Part shown: positions 1-7,022 of the stretch, piece by piece
How the letters are laid out: each line of letters opens with the position of its first letter
How positions within the stretch are numbered: the stretch's first letter is position 1
Source of the DNA: Clostridia bacterium
Lineage (GTDB): Bacteria; Bacillota; Clostridia; Oscillospirales; CAG-272
NCBI GenBank assembly: GCA_024404435.1
Contig: JAKSPW010000068.1
Span: 1 to 7,055 of the forward strand
Direction: 5' to 3'
DNA length: 7,055 nt
Notes under the pieces: model-generated
Seen by the model: the letters and a program-made list of their open reading frames with translations, nothing else
Told to the model about the DNA's origin: nothing
Database searches by the model: none
Program-made: the position numbers and the translations under genes

Positions 1-102
1 ATCGCCGTAGGTCCTCACGCAGAGCTCGTCGAGACCTGCCCCGAATACCGCGAAATGGTCGAGCTCCAGCGCCTCGACGACGAAAAGGAGGCAAACAAAT
101 GA
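1..102 (+). CDS. ABC exporter subunit, C-terminal end only (probable degenerate-site partner)
   Basis: The reading frame is open from the first base and ends at the TGA at 100-102, giving the last 33 residues of a protein that starts outside the window. The visible residues include GPHAELVETCPEYREMVELQ. This matches the end of the nucleotide-binding domain of ABC exporters, where a G-x-H-x-E-L motif is followed by a short helix with Y-R-E, as in the TM287-type subunit. The stop overlaps the start of the next exporter gene (ATGA), so the two are translationally coupled and probably form one heterodimer. The downstream subunit has an altered signature motif but an intact catalytic site. I therefore infer that this one carries the degenerate ATPase site, but none of its diagnostic motifs is inside the window. 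Confidence 0.85.
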   Translation: MAVGPHAELVETCPEYREMVELQRLDDEKEANK

Positions 103-1985
103 AAGAATACTTCCCTCTCCTCCTCGTCGGTGCGATAATCGGCGTCCTGTCGATCGTCTTCGTTGTCGCATATCTGCTCATCAAGGATAAAAAGAACGCG
201 ATAGGCTTTGAGCGCAACATGAAAGACGGAGAGATAACGAAACGTCTTCTCGTCTATGCAAAGCCGCATGTCGGAAGCTTCGTTCTCGTGCTCCTTCTGA
301 TGCTCTTCTCGATCGCATACGACATCATCTCCCCGCTCCTCATCGGCAGTATCGAGGAAATGGTCAAGAGCGACTTCCCGATGAAGAAGCTTCTCGTCAT
401 GGTGGCGATCTACGCCTCCATCCTCGCCGTGTCTCTCGTATGCACCTACGTCCAGTCGCTCGTGCTTCAGAAGACCGGTCAGAAGATCATTTCAAGCATC
501 CGTGAAGACCTCTTCACGCACATCGAAAGCCTCTCGCACAATCAGCTAACGGAAATACCCGTCGGAAAGCTCGTGACGCGCGTCACGAACGACACTAACG
601 CGATCTCGATGATGTTCACGAACATCGTCGTCACCCTCGTCAAGAACGTATTTATCATAATCGGAATCCTCGTGGCGATGATCTCGGTCAACTACGAGCT
701 GACGCTCATGGTGCTCTGCTTCGTCCCGTTCATCGTTCTCTTCACCGTCATCTTCCGCAAGTTCTCGCGCAAGGCTTACCGCAGAGTCAAGGACGGCACG
801 ACGGCGATCAACACGTTCCTTTCCGAAAACCTCTCGGGAATGAAGGTCATTCAGATCTTCAACCGCGAGGATTACAAGATGAACGAGTTTTCGACGAAAA
901 ACCGCGGGCTCGTACGCGCACAGACCGCGCATATCTTCGTGTTCGGCGTTTTCCGGCCCGTCGTCTACCTGCTCCACACCTCCTCCGTGCTCTGCCTCTT
1001 CTACCTCGGCGGACGCGGATACATAAAGAACACCTCGTTCCTCGGTCAGACGCTGACCTCCGGTACGATCGTCACGTTCTACATGTACATCAACAAGTTC
1101 TTCAACCCGATACAGAACCTTGCCGAGCAGTTCAACTGGCTCCAGTCGGCTTACGCATCGGCAGAAAAGATCTTCACGATCTTCGACATTACGCCCGAGA
1201 TCGTTGACGAGCCCGATGCGATCGAGCTCGATCACGTCGAAGGCTCCATCGAGTTTAAGAACGTATGGTTCTCGTACATCCCCGGCGAATGGGTACTGAA
1301 GGACGTTTCGTTCAAGGTAGAGGCAGGTCAGACGGTCGCTTTCGTCGGCGCAACGGGCTCCGGCAAGACCACGATCCTTTCTCTCATCTGCCGCAACTAC
1401 GATATCCAGAAAGGTCAGATCCTCATCGACGGAATCGACATAAAGAAGATTAAGATTGCCTCACTCAGACGTCACTTCGGTCAGATGCTTCAGGACGTCT
1501 TCCTCTTCTCGGGCACGATCAGATCCAATATCGTCCTGCGTGACGAGGAATTCACCGACGAGCAGGTCATGGAGGCGTGCAGATACGTCAACGCAGACAA
1601 GTTCATTTCAAAGCTCACAGGCGGCATCAACGAGGAAGTAAGAGAAAGAGGCGGAAACCTCTCCGCAGGTCAGCGTCAGCTGCTCTCCTTCGCCCGTACG
1701 ATCATCCACCGTCCCGAGATCATGATCCTCGACGAGGCAACGGCGAATATCGACACCGAGACCGAGCTGCTCATTCAGGATTCGCTTGAAAAGATGATGT
1801 CGATCGGTACGATGCTCATCGTCGCACACAGACTTTCGACGATCCAGCACGCGGACAACATCCTCGTCCTCGCACACGGAGAGATCCTCGAACAGGGCGA
1901 CCACAATTCCCTTCTGAAGCAGAAAGGCAAGTATTACGACCTTTATATGCTTCAGTACAGCAAAGAAAACATGAAAAAGAATTAA
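99..1985 (+). CDS. ABC exporter subunit, fused TMD-NBD, active-site (TM288/LmrD/BmrD-like) half of a heterodimer
   Basis: This 628-aa half-transporter has a six-helix membrane domain followed by an ATPase domain, and would sit in the cytoplasmic membrane exporting an unknown substrate. Hydrophobic segments lie near residues 59-82, 98-118, 178-198, 201-219, 279-302 and 320-338. ATPase motifs seen are A-loop Tyr393, Walker A GATGSGKTT (417-425), Q-loop Gln465, signature LSAGQ (521-525, Ala for the usual Gly), Walker B ending Asp545-Glu546, D-loop Asp552 and switch His577. Intact Glu and His with an altered signature is the pattern of the catalytically competent subunit in heterodimeric exporters. 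An additional hydrophobic stretch at residues 5-28 precedes the standard core, giving a predicted seventh helix. AAGGAG at 85-90, 8 nt before the ATG, supports the start, which overlaps the upstream partner's stop. The esterase gene follows after 13 nt. The substrate (drug, peptide or lipid) cannot be deduced. Confidence 0.95.
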   Translation: MKEYFPLLLVGAIIGVLSIVFVVAYLLIKDKKNAIGFERNMKDGEITKRLLVYAKPHVGSFVLVLLLMLFSIAYDIISPLLIGSIEEMVKSDFPMKKLLVMVAIYASILAVSLVCTYVQSLVLQKTGQKIISSIREDLFTHIESLSHNQLTEIPVGKLVTRVTNDTNAISMMFTNIVVTLVKNVFIIIGILVAMISVNYELTLMVLCFVPFIVLFTVIFRKFSRKAYRRVKDGTTAINTFLSENLSGMKVIQIFNREDYKMNEFSTKNRGLVRAQTAHIFVFGVFRPVVYLLHTSSVLCLFYLGGRGYIKNTSFLGQTLTSGTIVTFYMYINKFFNPIQNLAEQFNWLQSAYASAEKIFTIFDITPEIVDEPDAIELDHVEGSIEFKNVWFSYIPGEWVLKDVSFKVEAGQTVAFVGATGSGKTTILSLICRNYDIQKGQILIDGIDIKKIKIASLRRHFGQMLQDVFLFSGTIRSNIVLRDEEFTDEQVMEACRYVNADKFISKLTGGINEEVRERGGNLSAGQRQLLSFARTIIHRPEIMILDEATANIDTETELLIQDSLEKMMSIGTMLIVAHRLSTIQHADNILVLAHGEILEQGDHNSLLKQKGKYYDLYMLQYSKENMKKN

Positions 1986-1998
1986 ATCGGGAGAAAAA

Positions 1999-3078
1999 AT
2001 GCTTTCCAATACTCTTTACAGATTAAAAACCGACAAAAAGCTGAGGATCGGTTACTTCGGCGGCTCGATCACCGAGGGTGCGGGCGCCGAGGACCGTGAA
2101 AAGAACTGCTGGAGAGCCATCTCCCGCGACTGGTTCAAGTCCGAGTATCCCGACGCAGAGATCACCGAGATCTACGCCGCAATCGGCGGCACCGGCACGG
2201 GACTTGCCGTTTTCCGTGCCGAAAGAGACCTCATTAAATACGAGCCCGACCTTATATTCATCGAATATGCCGTAAACGACGAAGGAAACGATTTCGACGA
2301 TATAGCAAAGAATACCGAGGGATTGTTCCGTAAGCTCAGGCGAGAGCTTCCCTATGCTGACCTTGTACTTGTTCTCACCACCTCAGGAGAAATAAACCGT
2401 ATGCACGAGGAAGGCAAAGAGTTCCCCGCAGCGACGGCACAGCTTACGGCGGCTCACCGCTACGGCGGAGAGGTCATCGATCCGGGTGCGGCTCTCCATT
2501 ACGCTTGTGTTGCCTCGGGCGAGAACTACGAGGAAGGCTTTACCGCCGACGGACTCCACCCGAACAACAGAGGATACAGAATCATGGCTGACTGCGTGAT
2601 CGCAAACCTCAAGCTTCTGCTTGACACTGAAGTGCCGTCAGCTCCCGTCCCCTACACCGTGACCGTTCCCCCGGTATACGAAGGTGAGACGGAATATGCA
2701 GACACGATCCCCGTCGACGAACTCGAAAACGTTGAGAACGACGGATTCGTAATGGGGGAAAGTGCAGAAAACGACGTGCTTCCTCTGATCTACTCGTCGA
2801 ATAAGCCCGATGCTTCGATCTCATTCGATTTCGACGGTTCTCTCTTCGGCATCTACTGGACGACCGCAAGAGCAAATACCGACATCCTTCTCTCCATCGA
2901 CGGAGAGGAACCGAACCAGGTCGGGAGCTGGGACAGATTCGTGCGCTCCTTCCAACGCTTCAACGCCGCACTTATAAGGCGCGACCTTGCGCCCGGTCAC
3001 CACAGAGCAACGGTCAAGGTACTCGACTGTGACGACGCTTTCGTAGGATTCTCGGGTATCTTCGTTCTGAACAAGTAA
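1999..3078 (+). CDS. SGNH/GDSL-type hydrolase (probable esterase or deacetylase) with a C-terminal beta-rich domain
   Basis: This 359-aa protein has an N-terminal SGNH hydrolase domain at about residues 14-208. Block I is GGSITEG with the probable nucleophile Ser23, block II lies around Gly63-Gly64 (AAIGGTGTG), block III is EYAVND with Asn93, and block V is DGLHPNNRGY with Asp184 and His187. These complete the Ser-Asp-His triad and the oxyanion-hole positions, so it should be active. SGNH enzymes hydrolyse esters, often removing acetyl or acyl groups from sugars or lipids; the actual substrate is unknown. Residues about 215-359 form a second domain that looks beta-rich, with alternating hydrophobic segments (ASISFDFDG, FGIYWTT, HRATVKVLD, FSGIFVLNK), and I cannot assign it to a family. 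There is no signal peptide or membrane segment, so it is predicted to be cytoplasmic. GGGAG at 1989-1993 lies 5 nt before the ATG. The 13-nt gap from the exporter gene and the terminator just downstream make it the last gene of that operon. Confidence 0.9.
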   Translation: MLSNTLYRLKTDKKLRIGYFGGSITEGAGAEDREKNCWRAISRDWFKSEYPDAEITEIYAAIGGTGTGLAVFRAERDLIKYEPDLIFIEYAVNDEGNDFDDIAKNTEGLFRKLRRELPYADLVLVLTTSGEINRMHEEGKEFPAATAQLTAAHRYGGEVIDPGAALHYACVASGENYEEGFTADGLHPNNRGYRIMADCVIANLKLLLDTEVPSAPVPYTVTVPPVYEGETEYADTIPVDELENVENDGFVMGESAENDVLPLIYSSNKPDASISFDFDGSLFGIYWTTARANTDILLSIDGEEPNQVGSWDRFVRSFQRFNAALIRRDLAPGHHRATVKVLDCDDAFVGFSGIFVLNK

Positions 3079-3093
3079 ATAAACTAACCATAT

Positions 3094-3126
3094 AAAAATC
3101 AGGCTGATATATCAGCCTGATTTTTT
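3094..3126. terminator. Bidirectional intrinsic terminator between the convergent operons
   Basis: A perfect 24-nt palindrome occupies 3098-3121, with half-sites ATCAGGCTGATA and TATCAGCCTGAT. It is extended by four further A:T pairs, an A tract at 3094-3097 opposite a T tract at 3122-3125. Read on either strand this gives a GC-containing stem with a tiny AT loop followed by a run of U. It starts 15 nt after the esterase stop codon and lies 43 nt beyond the stop of the oppositely oriented 647-aa exporter gene, so it can serve both operons. Confidence 0.93.
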
Positions 3127-3138
3127 CATTGTTAAGCT

Positions 3139-3159
3139 CTCAATGCTCAATGCCCAATG
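3139..3159. repeat. Three tandem 7-nt repeats (CTCAATG, CTCAATG, CCCAATG)
   Basis: Three consecutive heptamers, two identical and the third with one change, lie between the shared terminator and the stop codon of the 647-aa exporter gene. A partial fourth unit (CT) follows. On the - strand they form part of that gene's 3' untranslated tail. Short heptamer tracts of this general kind occur in intergenic gaps of some clostridial genomes, to my recollection. No function is evident from the sequence. Confidence 0.6.
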
Positions 3160-3168
3160 CTAAAATAC

Positions 3169-5112
3169 TCATTCAAGCTCGAACGCGCCGGTATAGAGAC
3201 TGTAATACTGTCCCTTCTGAGCGATCAGATCGTCGTGGTCGCCGCGCTCGATTATCCTGCCGTGGTCGAGTACTATGATGACGTTCGAGTTCTTGACGGT
3301 CGACAGTCTGTGAGCGATGACGAAGACCGTTCTGCCGTTCATCAGAGCGTCCATTCCGCGCTGTACGATAGCCTCGGTGCGCGTATCTATCGAGGAAGTA
3401 GCTTCGTCGAGTATCATGACCGGCGGGTCTGCTACTGCCACTCTCGCGATCGAGAGAAGCTGACGCTGTCCCTGAGAGATGCTTGCGCCGTTCTCGGTCA
3501 GAAGAGTCTGATAACCGTCGGGAAGACGCGTGATGAAGTCGTCTGCTCCCGCAAGCTTTGCGGCGGCGATGCATTCCTCATCGGTTGCGTCGAGTCTGCC
3601 GTAGCGGATATTGTCCATTACGGTACCCGTAAAGAGGTTCGTATCCTGAAGAACGATGCCGAGAGCACGTCTGAGATCGCTCTTTCTGATCTTATTGACG
3701 TTGATCCCGTCGTAGCGGATCTTGCCGTCTGCTATATCGTAGAATCTGTTGAGCAGGTTGGTGATCGTCGTCTTGCCGGCACCCGTAGCGCCGACGAACG
3801 CGACCTTCTGTCCCGGTTTCGCATAGAGCGAGATATCGTGGAGGACGGTCTTGCCTTCAACGTAGGCAAAGTCGACCTCGTCGATCACGATGTCGCCCCT
3901 CAGAGGCGTATAAGTGACGGAGCCGTCGGCTGAATGCGGATGCTTCCACGCCCAGCTTCCCGTTCTCTCGCCGCACTCGACGAGCTCACCGTTTTCTTCC
4001 TTCACGTTGACAAGCGTAACGTATCCTTCGTCTTCTTCGGGCGTTTCATCGAGCAGGTCGAAGATTCTGTCGGCGCCCGCAAGTCCCATGACGATCGCGT
4101 TGATCTGATGTGAGACCTGGTTGATGTTGCCCGTGAACTGCTTTGTCATGCCGAGGAAAGGAACGACGATGCTGATGCCGATCGCCTTGCCGGAAAGCGA
4201 GAAGTTCGGAGCCTTCAGAGTGATGAGAAGACCGCCGACTACTGCAACGATAACGTAAAGGATGTTGCCGATGTTATTGATGATCGGACCGAGGATGTTG
4301 GCGTATTTGTTCGCCTTTTCGGACTTTTCAAAGAGCGCGTCGTTGATGCGGTCGAAGTCTTCCTTACTCTCGTCCTCATGGCAGAACACCTTGATGACCT
4401 TCTGACCGTTCATCATTTCTTCGGCGAAGCCCTCGGTCTTACCGATGGCTCTCTGCTGCTCGACGAAATACTTTGCCGAGCCGCCGCCGACCTTCTTTGT
4501 GACGAGCATCATGGCCGCGACTCCGCAGAGGACGACGAGCGTCAGCCATCCGCAGAAGTACATCATGATCGTGAAGACCGTGATGACGGTGATGGACGAC
4601 GTGAGAAGCTGCGGCAGGCTCTGTGAAATAAGCTGACGGAGAGTATCGGTATCGTTGGTATAGGTACTCATCACGTCGCCGTGGTTATGCGTATCGAAAT
4701 ATCTGACGGGAAGCGTCTGCATCTTGTCAAACATTTTGCATCTGAGTTTCTTGAGGACGCCCTGCGTCATGACCGCCATGATCTGGTTGAACAGAACGGA
4801 CGAGATGAGAGACAGAACGTAGAAGATAACGAGGATCATGACGTACGAGAAAATCTTTCCCGACGCTTCGCTCCACGCGGTACCTTCCTTGAATGCGGTG
4901 TCGATGACGCCGATGACCTTCTCCATAAAGAGAGACGGGATAGAGCCGACGACGGCGCTGAAGATGATGCAGAAGATCGTCAGCGGCATCATCACGGGAT
5001 AAAACGATTTTACGGTTTTGAGAAGACGTCCCATCGTGCCCTTTTTGGCTCTGTTTACGGGCTTTGCGGGGATCTTGTGATTTTCACGAACGTGCGGTGC
5101 CGGTTTATTCAT
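3169..5112 (-). CDS. ABC exporter subunit, fused TMD-NBD, active-site (TM288-like) half of a heterodimer
   Basis: This 647-aa half-transporter would pair with the 580-aa subunit encoded immediately upstream. Hydrophobic segments lie near residues 39-62, 88-112, 168-187, 189-206, 273-298 and 308-322. A basic, proline-containing tail of about 35 residues precedes the first. ATPase motifs are Walker A GATGAGKTT (441-449), Q-loop Gln489, signature ISQGQ (545-549, departing from LSGGQ at two positions), Walker B ending Asp569-Glu570, D-loop Asp576 and switch His601. It therefore supplies the hydrolysing Walker A/B/His set but a weakened signature, as expected for the competent member of an asymmetric pair. 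A linker of about 45 residues (361-405), containing an aromatic SWAWKHPH stretch, sits between the membrane and ATPase domains. The ATG overlaps the end of the upstream gene by 8 nt (ATGAATAA). A weak AAGGCAGG at 5121-5128 is the only ribosome binding site, suggesting translational coupling. The substrate is unknown. Confidence 0.95.
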   Translation of the reverse strand: MNKPAPHVRENHKIPAKPVNRAKKGTMGRLLKTVKSFYPVMMPLTIFCIIFSAVVGSIPSLFMEKVIGVIDTAFKEGTAWSEASGKIFSYVMILVIFYVLSLISSVLFNQIMAVMTQGVLKKLRCKMFDKMQTLPVRYFDTHNHGDVMSTYTNDTDTLRQLISQSLPQLLTSSITVITVFTIMMYFCGWLTLVVLCGVAAMMLVTKKVGGGSAKYFVEQQRAIGKTEGFAEEMMNGQKVIKVFCHEDESKEDFDRINDALFEKSEKANKYANILGPIINNIGNILYVIVAVVGGLLITLKAPNFSLSGKAIGISIVVPFLGMTKQFTGNINQVSHQINAIVMGLAGADRIFDLLDETPEEDEGYVTLVNVKEENGELVECGERTGSWAWKHPHSADGSVTYTPLRGDIVIDEVDFAYVEGKTVLHDISLYAKPGQKVAFVGATGAGKTTITNLLNRFYDIADGKIRYDGINVNKIRKSDLRRALGIVLQDTNLFTGTVMDNIRYGRLDATDEECIAAAKLAGADDFITRLPDGYQTLLTENGASISQGQRQLLSIARVAVADPPVMILDEATSSIDTRTEAIVQRGMDALMNGRTVFVIAHRLSTVKNSNVIIVLDHGRIIERGDHDDLIAQKGQYYSLYTGAFELE

Positions 5113-6847
5113 TTTCAGTACCTGCCTTATTCTGTGAAATGTAGATCTCGCGGTAAACGTCGCTCGTCTTCATGAGCTCGTCGTGAGTTCCCGTGGCGAT
5201 TATGCGTCCGCCGTCGCGGCTGATGAGCCTGTCGGCGTCTCCTACCGATGCGGTGCGCTGTGCGATGATGATCTTCGTCGTTGCGGGGATATATTCGCGC
5301 ATCGCCTGTCTGATCGCCGCGTCGGTCTTCATGTCGACCGCGCTCGTCGAGTCGTCGAGGATAAGTATCTTCGGTTTTGCGATAAGAGCACGAGCTATGC
5401 AGAGCCTCTGCTTCTGCCCGCCGGAGAGGTTGGCTCCTCCCTGCTCGATGTAATAGTCGTATTTGCCGGGCATCACGTCGATGAATTCGTCGGCGTGGGA
5501 GAGGCGGCAGGCTTCTTCCATTTCTTCGTCCGTCGCTTCCTTGTTGCCCCAGCGGAGATTATCCTTCACCGTACCGGAGAAGAGGATGTTCTTCTGCAGA
5601 ACGACAGCCACGGCTGTTCTGAGCGCATCGAGATCGTATTCTCTGACGTCACGTCCTCCCACTCTGACGCATCCCTCGGTCGCGTCGTAAAGGCGCGGGA
5701 TGAGCTGTATGAGCGTGGATTTCGACGAGCCGGTACCGCCGAGGATACCGATCGTCTCACCGGAAGCGATGCTCAGATTGATATCTGACAGAGCCGCTCT
5801 TTCGGCTTTTGAAGAATATCTGAAAGTAACGTGATCGAACTCGATCGAGCCGTCCTTTATTTCGGTTACGGCATTCTCGGGTGACGTGAGGGATGACTTC
5901 TCGTTTATGACCTCGGAAATTCTGTTGCCGGATTCGACTGAGATCGTGATCATGACGAGTATCATCGAAAGCATCATGAGAGAAGAAAGCATCATGAAGC
6001 TGTATGTAAGGAGTGCGGACATCTGTCCGACGTCGAGGTCAAGTCCCTTTGAGGTGATGACCGTATATGAGCCGAAGGTCAGAACGAAGACCATGACGCT
6101 GTAGAGGCAGAACTGCATGATCGGGCCGTTGAAGGCGAGGATCCTCTCACCTCTCGTGAAGTCGCGGCATACGTCACCGGCAGCACCGTCGAATTTCTTT
6201 GATTCGTAGTCCTCACGCACGAAGGATTTCACGACTCTGATGCCCTTGATATTCTCCTGAATGGAGCTGTTGAGCGCGTCGTATTTTTTGAAGACCTTCT
6301 TGAAGATCGGCATTACCTTGCGGCTGACGAGGAAGAGCCCCGTTCCGAGCACAGGCACGGTAAAGAGGAAAATGAACGCCATTTTTCCGCCGAGTACGAA
6401 CGCCATCGTGAACGCAAAGATGAGCATGAGAGGCGCTCTGATCGCCGTACGGATTATCATCATGTAAGCGTTCTGAACGTTAGATACGTCAGTCGTGAGT
6501 CTCGTAACGAGCGAGGACGTCGTGAATCTGTCGATATTCTCAAATGAAAAGTCCTGAATACTGTAGAACATATCGTGTCTGAGGTTCCTTCCGAAGCCGC
6601 AGGCGGCATTGGCACACGTCATTCCGGCAAACATACCGAAAAGCAGTGACAGTATCGCCATTACGATAAGAAGTCCTCCGTATTTCAGGATATCCGTCAT
6701 CTCACAGCCTGCCTTGATCAGGTTTACGAGCTTTGCCGTGATGAACGGTATCGTGCACTCAAGTACGACTTCCATCGACACGAGGATAGGCGTGAGGATA
6801 GAGTCACGCTTGAATTCACGAATGCTTTTTGCGAGTGTTTTAAGCAT
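5105..6847 (-). CDS. ABC exporter subunit, fused TMD-NBD, degenerate-site (TM287/LmrC-like) half of a heterodimer
   Basis: This 580-aa half-transporter is first in its operon. Hydrophobic segments lie near residues 17-38, 55-77, 132-152, 155-175, 243-263 and 278-303, followed by an ATPase domain from about 334. The site is degenerate. Walker A reads GGTGSSKST (370-378), with Ser375 where Gly is usual before the Lys. Walker B ends Asp498-Asp499, so Asp replaces the catalytic Glu, and the switch His is Gln530 (IIAQR). The signature LSGGQ (474-478) is canonical and would complete the active ATP site formed with the 647-aa subunit. Asp-for-Glu and Gln-for-His are the known hallmarks of the TM287-type subunit. 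The start is supported by a purine-rich AAAGGAAG (6856-6863), 8 nt upstream, and by normal family length. A consensus promoter lies about 60 nt further upstream. The gene overlaps its partner by 8 nt, and the substrate is unknown. Confidence 0.95.
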   Translation of the reverse strand: MLKTLAKSIREFKRDSILTPILVSMEVVLECTIPFITAKLVNLIKAGCEMTDILKYGGLLIVMAILSLLFGMFAGMTCANAACGFGRNLRHDMFYSIQDFSFENIDRFTTSSLVTRLTTDVSNVQNAYMMIIRTAIRAPLMLIFAFTMAFVLGGKMAFIFLFTVPVLGTGLFLVSRKVMPIFKKVFKKYDALNSSIQENIKGIRVVKSFVREDYESKKFDGAAGDVCRDFTRGERILAFNGPIMQFCLYSVMVFVLTFGSYTVITSKGLDLDVGQMSALLTYSFMMLSSLMMLSMILVMITISVESGNRISEVINEKSSLTSPENAVTEIKDGSIEFDHVTFRYSSKAERAALSDINLSIASGETIGILGGTGSSKSTLIQLIPRLYDATEGCVRVGGRDVREYDLDALRTAVAVVLQKNILFSGTVKDNLRWGNKEATDEEMEEACRLSHADEFIDVMPGKYDYYIEQGGANLSGGQKQRLCIARALIAKPKILILDDSTSAVDMKTDAAIRQAMREYIPATTKIIIAQRTASVGDADRLISRDGGRIIATGTHDELMKTSDVYREIYISQNKAGTENE

Positions 6848-6848
6848 C

Positions 6849-6870
6849 GAGCCGTCTTCCTTTCCGACTC
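6849..6870 (-). promoter_or_regulatory. Ribosome binding site of the 580-aa exporter gene, in the loop of a possible hairpin
   Basis: On the - strand, GAGTCG (6865-6870) can pair with CGGCTC (6849-6854) through one G-U pair, with a 10-nt purine loop holding the AAAGGAAG ribosome binding site. The stem ends one base before the ATG. A second SD-like stretch, AAAAGGAG (6868-6875), overlaps the 5' arm but has no start codon at a suitable distance. The pairing is short and may be coincidental, but the ribosome binding site itself is solid. Confidence 0.5.
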
Positions 6871-6914
6871 CTTTTGGGAATCTTTGTATAATAGCCGATA
6901 ATAATTACTTTAAT

Positions 6915-6943
6915 ATTATACTAAATTATAAAATATAAGTCAA
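6915..6943 (-). promoter_or_regulatory. Sigma-A type promoter of the 580/647-aa exporter operon
   Basis: On the - strand, a -35 box TTGACT (6938-6943) and a perfect -10 box TATAAT (6915-6920) are separated by exactly 17 nt. The spacer and the DNA upstream of the -35 are strongly AT-rich, which could help polymerase binding. The expected transcription start is near 6908, giving a leader of about 60 nt before the 580-aa gene. I see no clear inverted-repeat operator overlapping the boxes, so the sequence suggests a strong promoter without showing how it is controlled. Confidence 0.9.
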
Positions 6944-6973
6944 TCATGATTCTAAAAACTAATTATTTTCGTC

Positions 6974-7014
6974 AAAAAAGCAAAAAAAGCCCGGCATATC
7001 TGTTCTTTTTTTGC
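6974..7014 (-). terminator. Possible weak intrinsic terminator of the gene at the right edge
   Basis: GCAAAAAAAG (6980-6989) and CTTTTTTTGC (7005-7014) form a perfect 10-bp inverted repeat with a 15-nt loop. On the - strand it is followed by six T (complement of 6974-6979). The position, just after a probable - strand stop and before the next - strand promoter, suits a terminator. The stem is almost all A:T, so it would be weak, and a coincidence of A and T tracts is possible. Confidence 0.4.
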
Positions 7015-7022
7015 GGTATTTT

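Noticed and set aside
546..1235. Long open frame on the - strand (229 codons) opposite the 628-aa exporter gene
   Set aside because: It is antisense to a clear ABC exporter. Its composition is highly charged and Arg/Asp/Glu-rich, typical of antisense reading of C/G-ending codons, and it matches no recognisable motif.
3139..3159. Possible CRISPR-like or attachment-site repeat
   Set aside because: The units are only 7 nt long, directly adjacent without spacers, and there is no integrase, transposase or cas gene in the window.
3157..3933. Long open frame on the + strand (258 codons) opposite the 647-aa exporter gene
   Set aside because: It covers the exporter ATPase domain in antisense, starts inside the heptamer repeat region without a convincing ribosome binding site, and has no motif of its own.
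5183..5788. Open frame on the + strand (201 codons) opposite the 580-aa exporter gene
   Set aside because: It is antisense to the conserved Walker and signature motifs, which explain the DNA fully, and its composition is of the antisense shadow type.
6887..6892. TATAAT on the + strand in the leader region
   Set aside because: No acceptable -35 box lies 16-18 nt upstream, and no + strand gene follows, so it is put down to AT-rich sequence.
6609..6938. Open frame on the + strand (109 codons) reaching into the AT-rich gap
   Set aside because: Most of it is antisense to the start of the 580-aa gene, and its end overlaps the well-formed - strand promoter. No ribosome binding site or family motif is visible.
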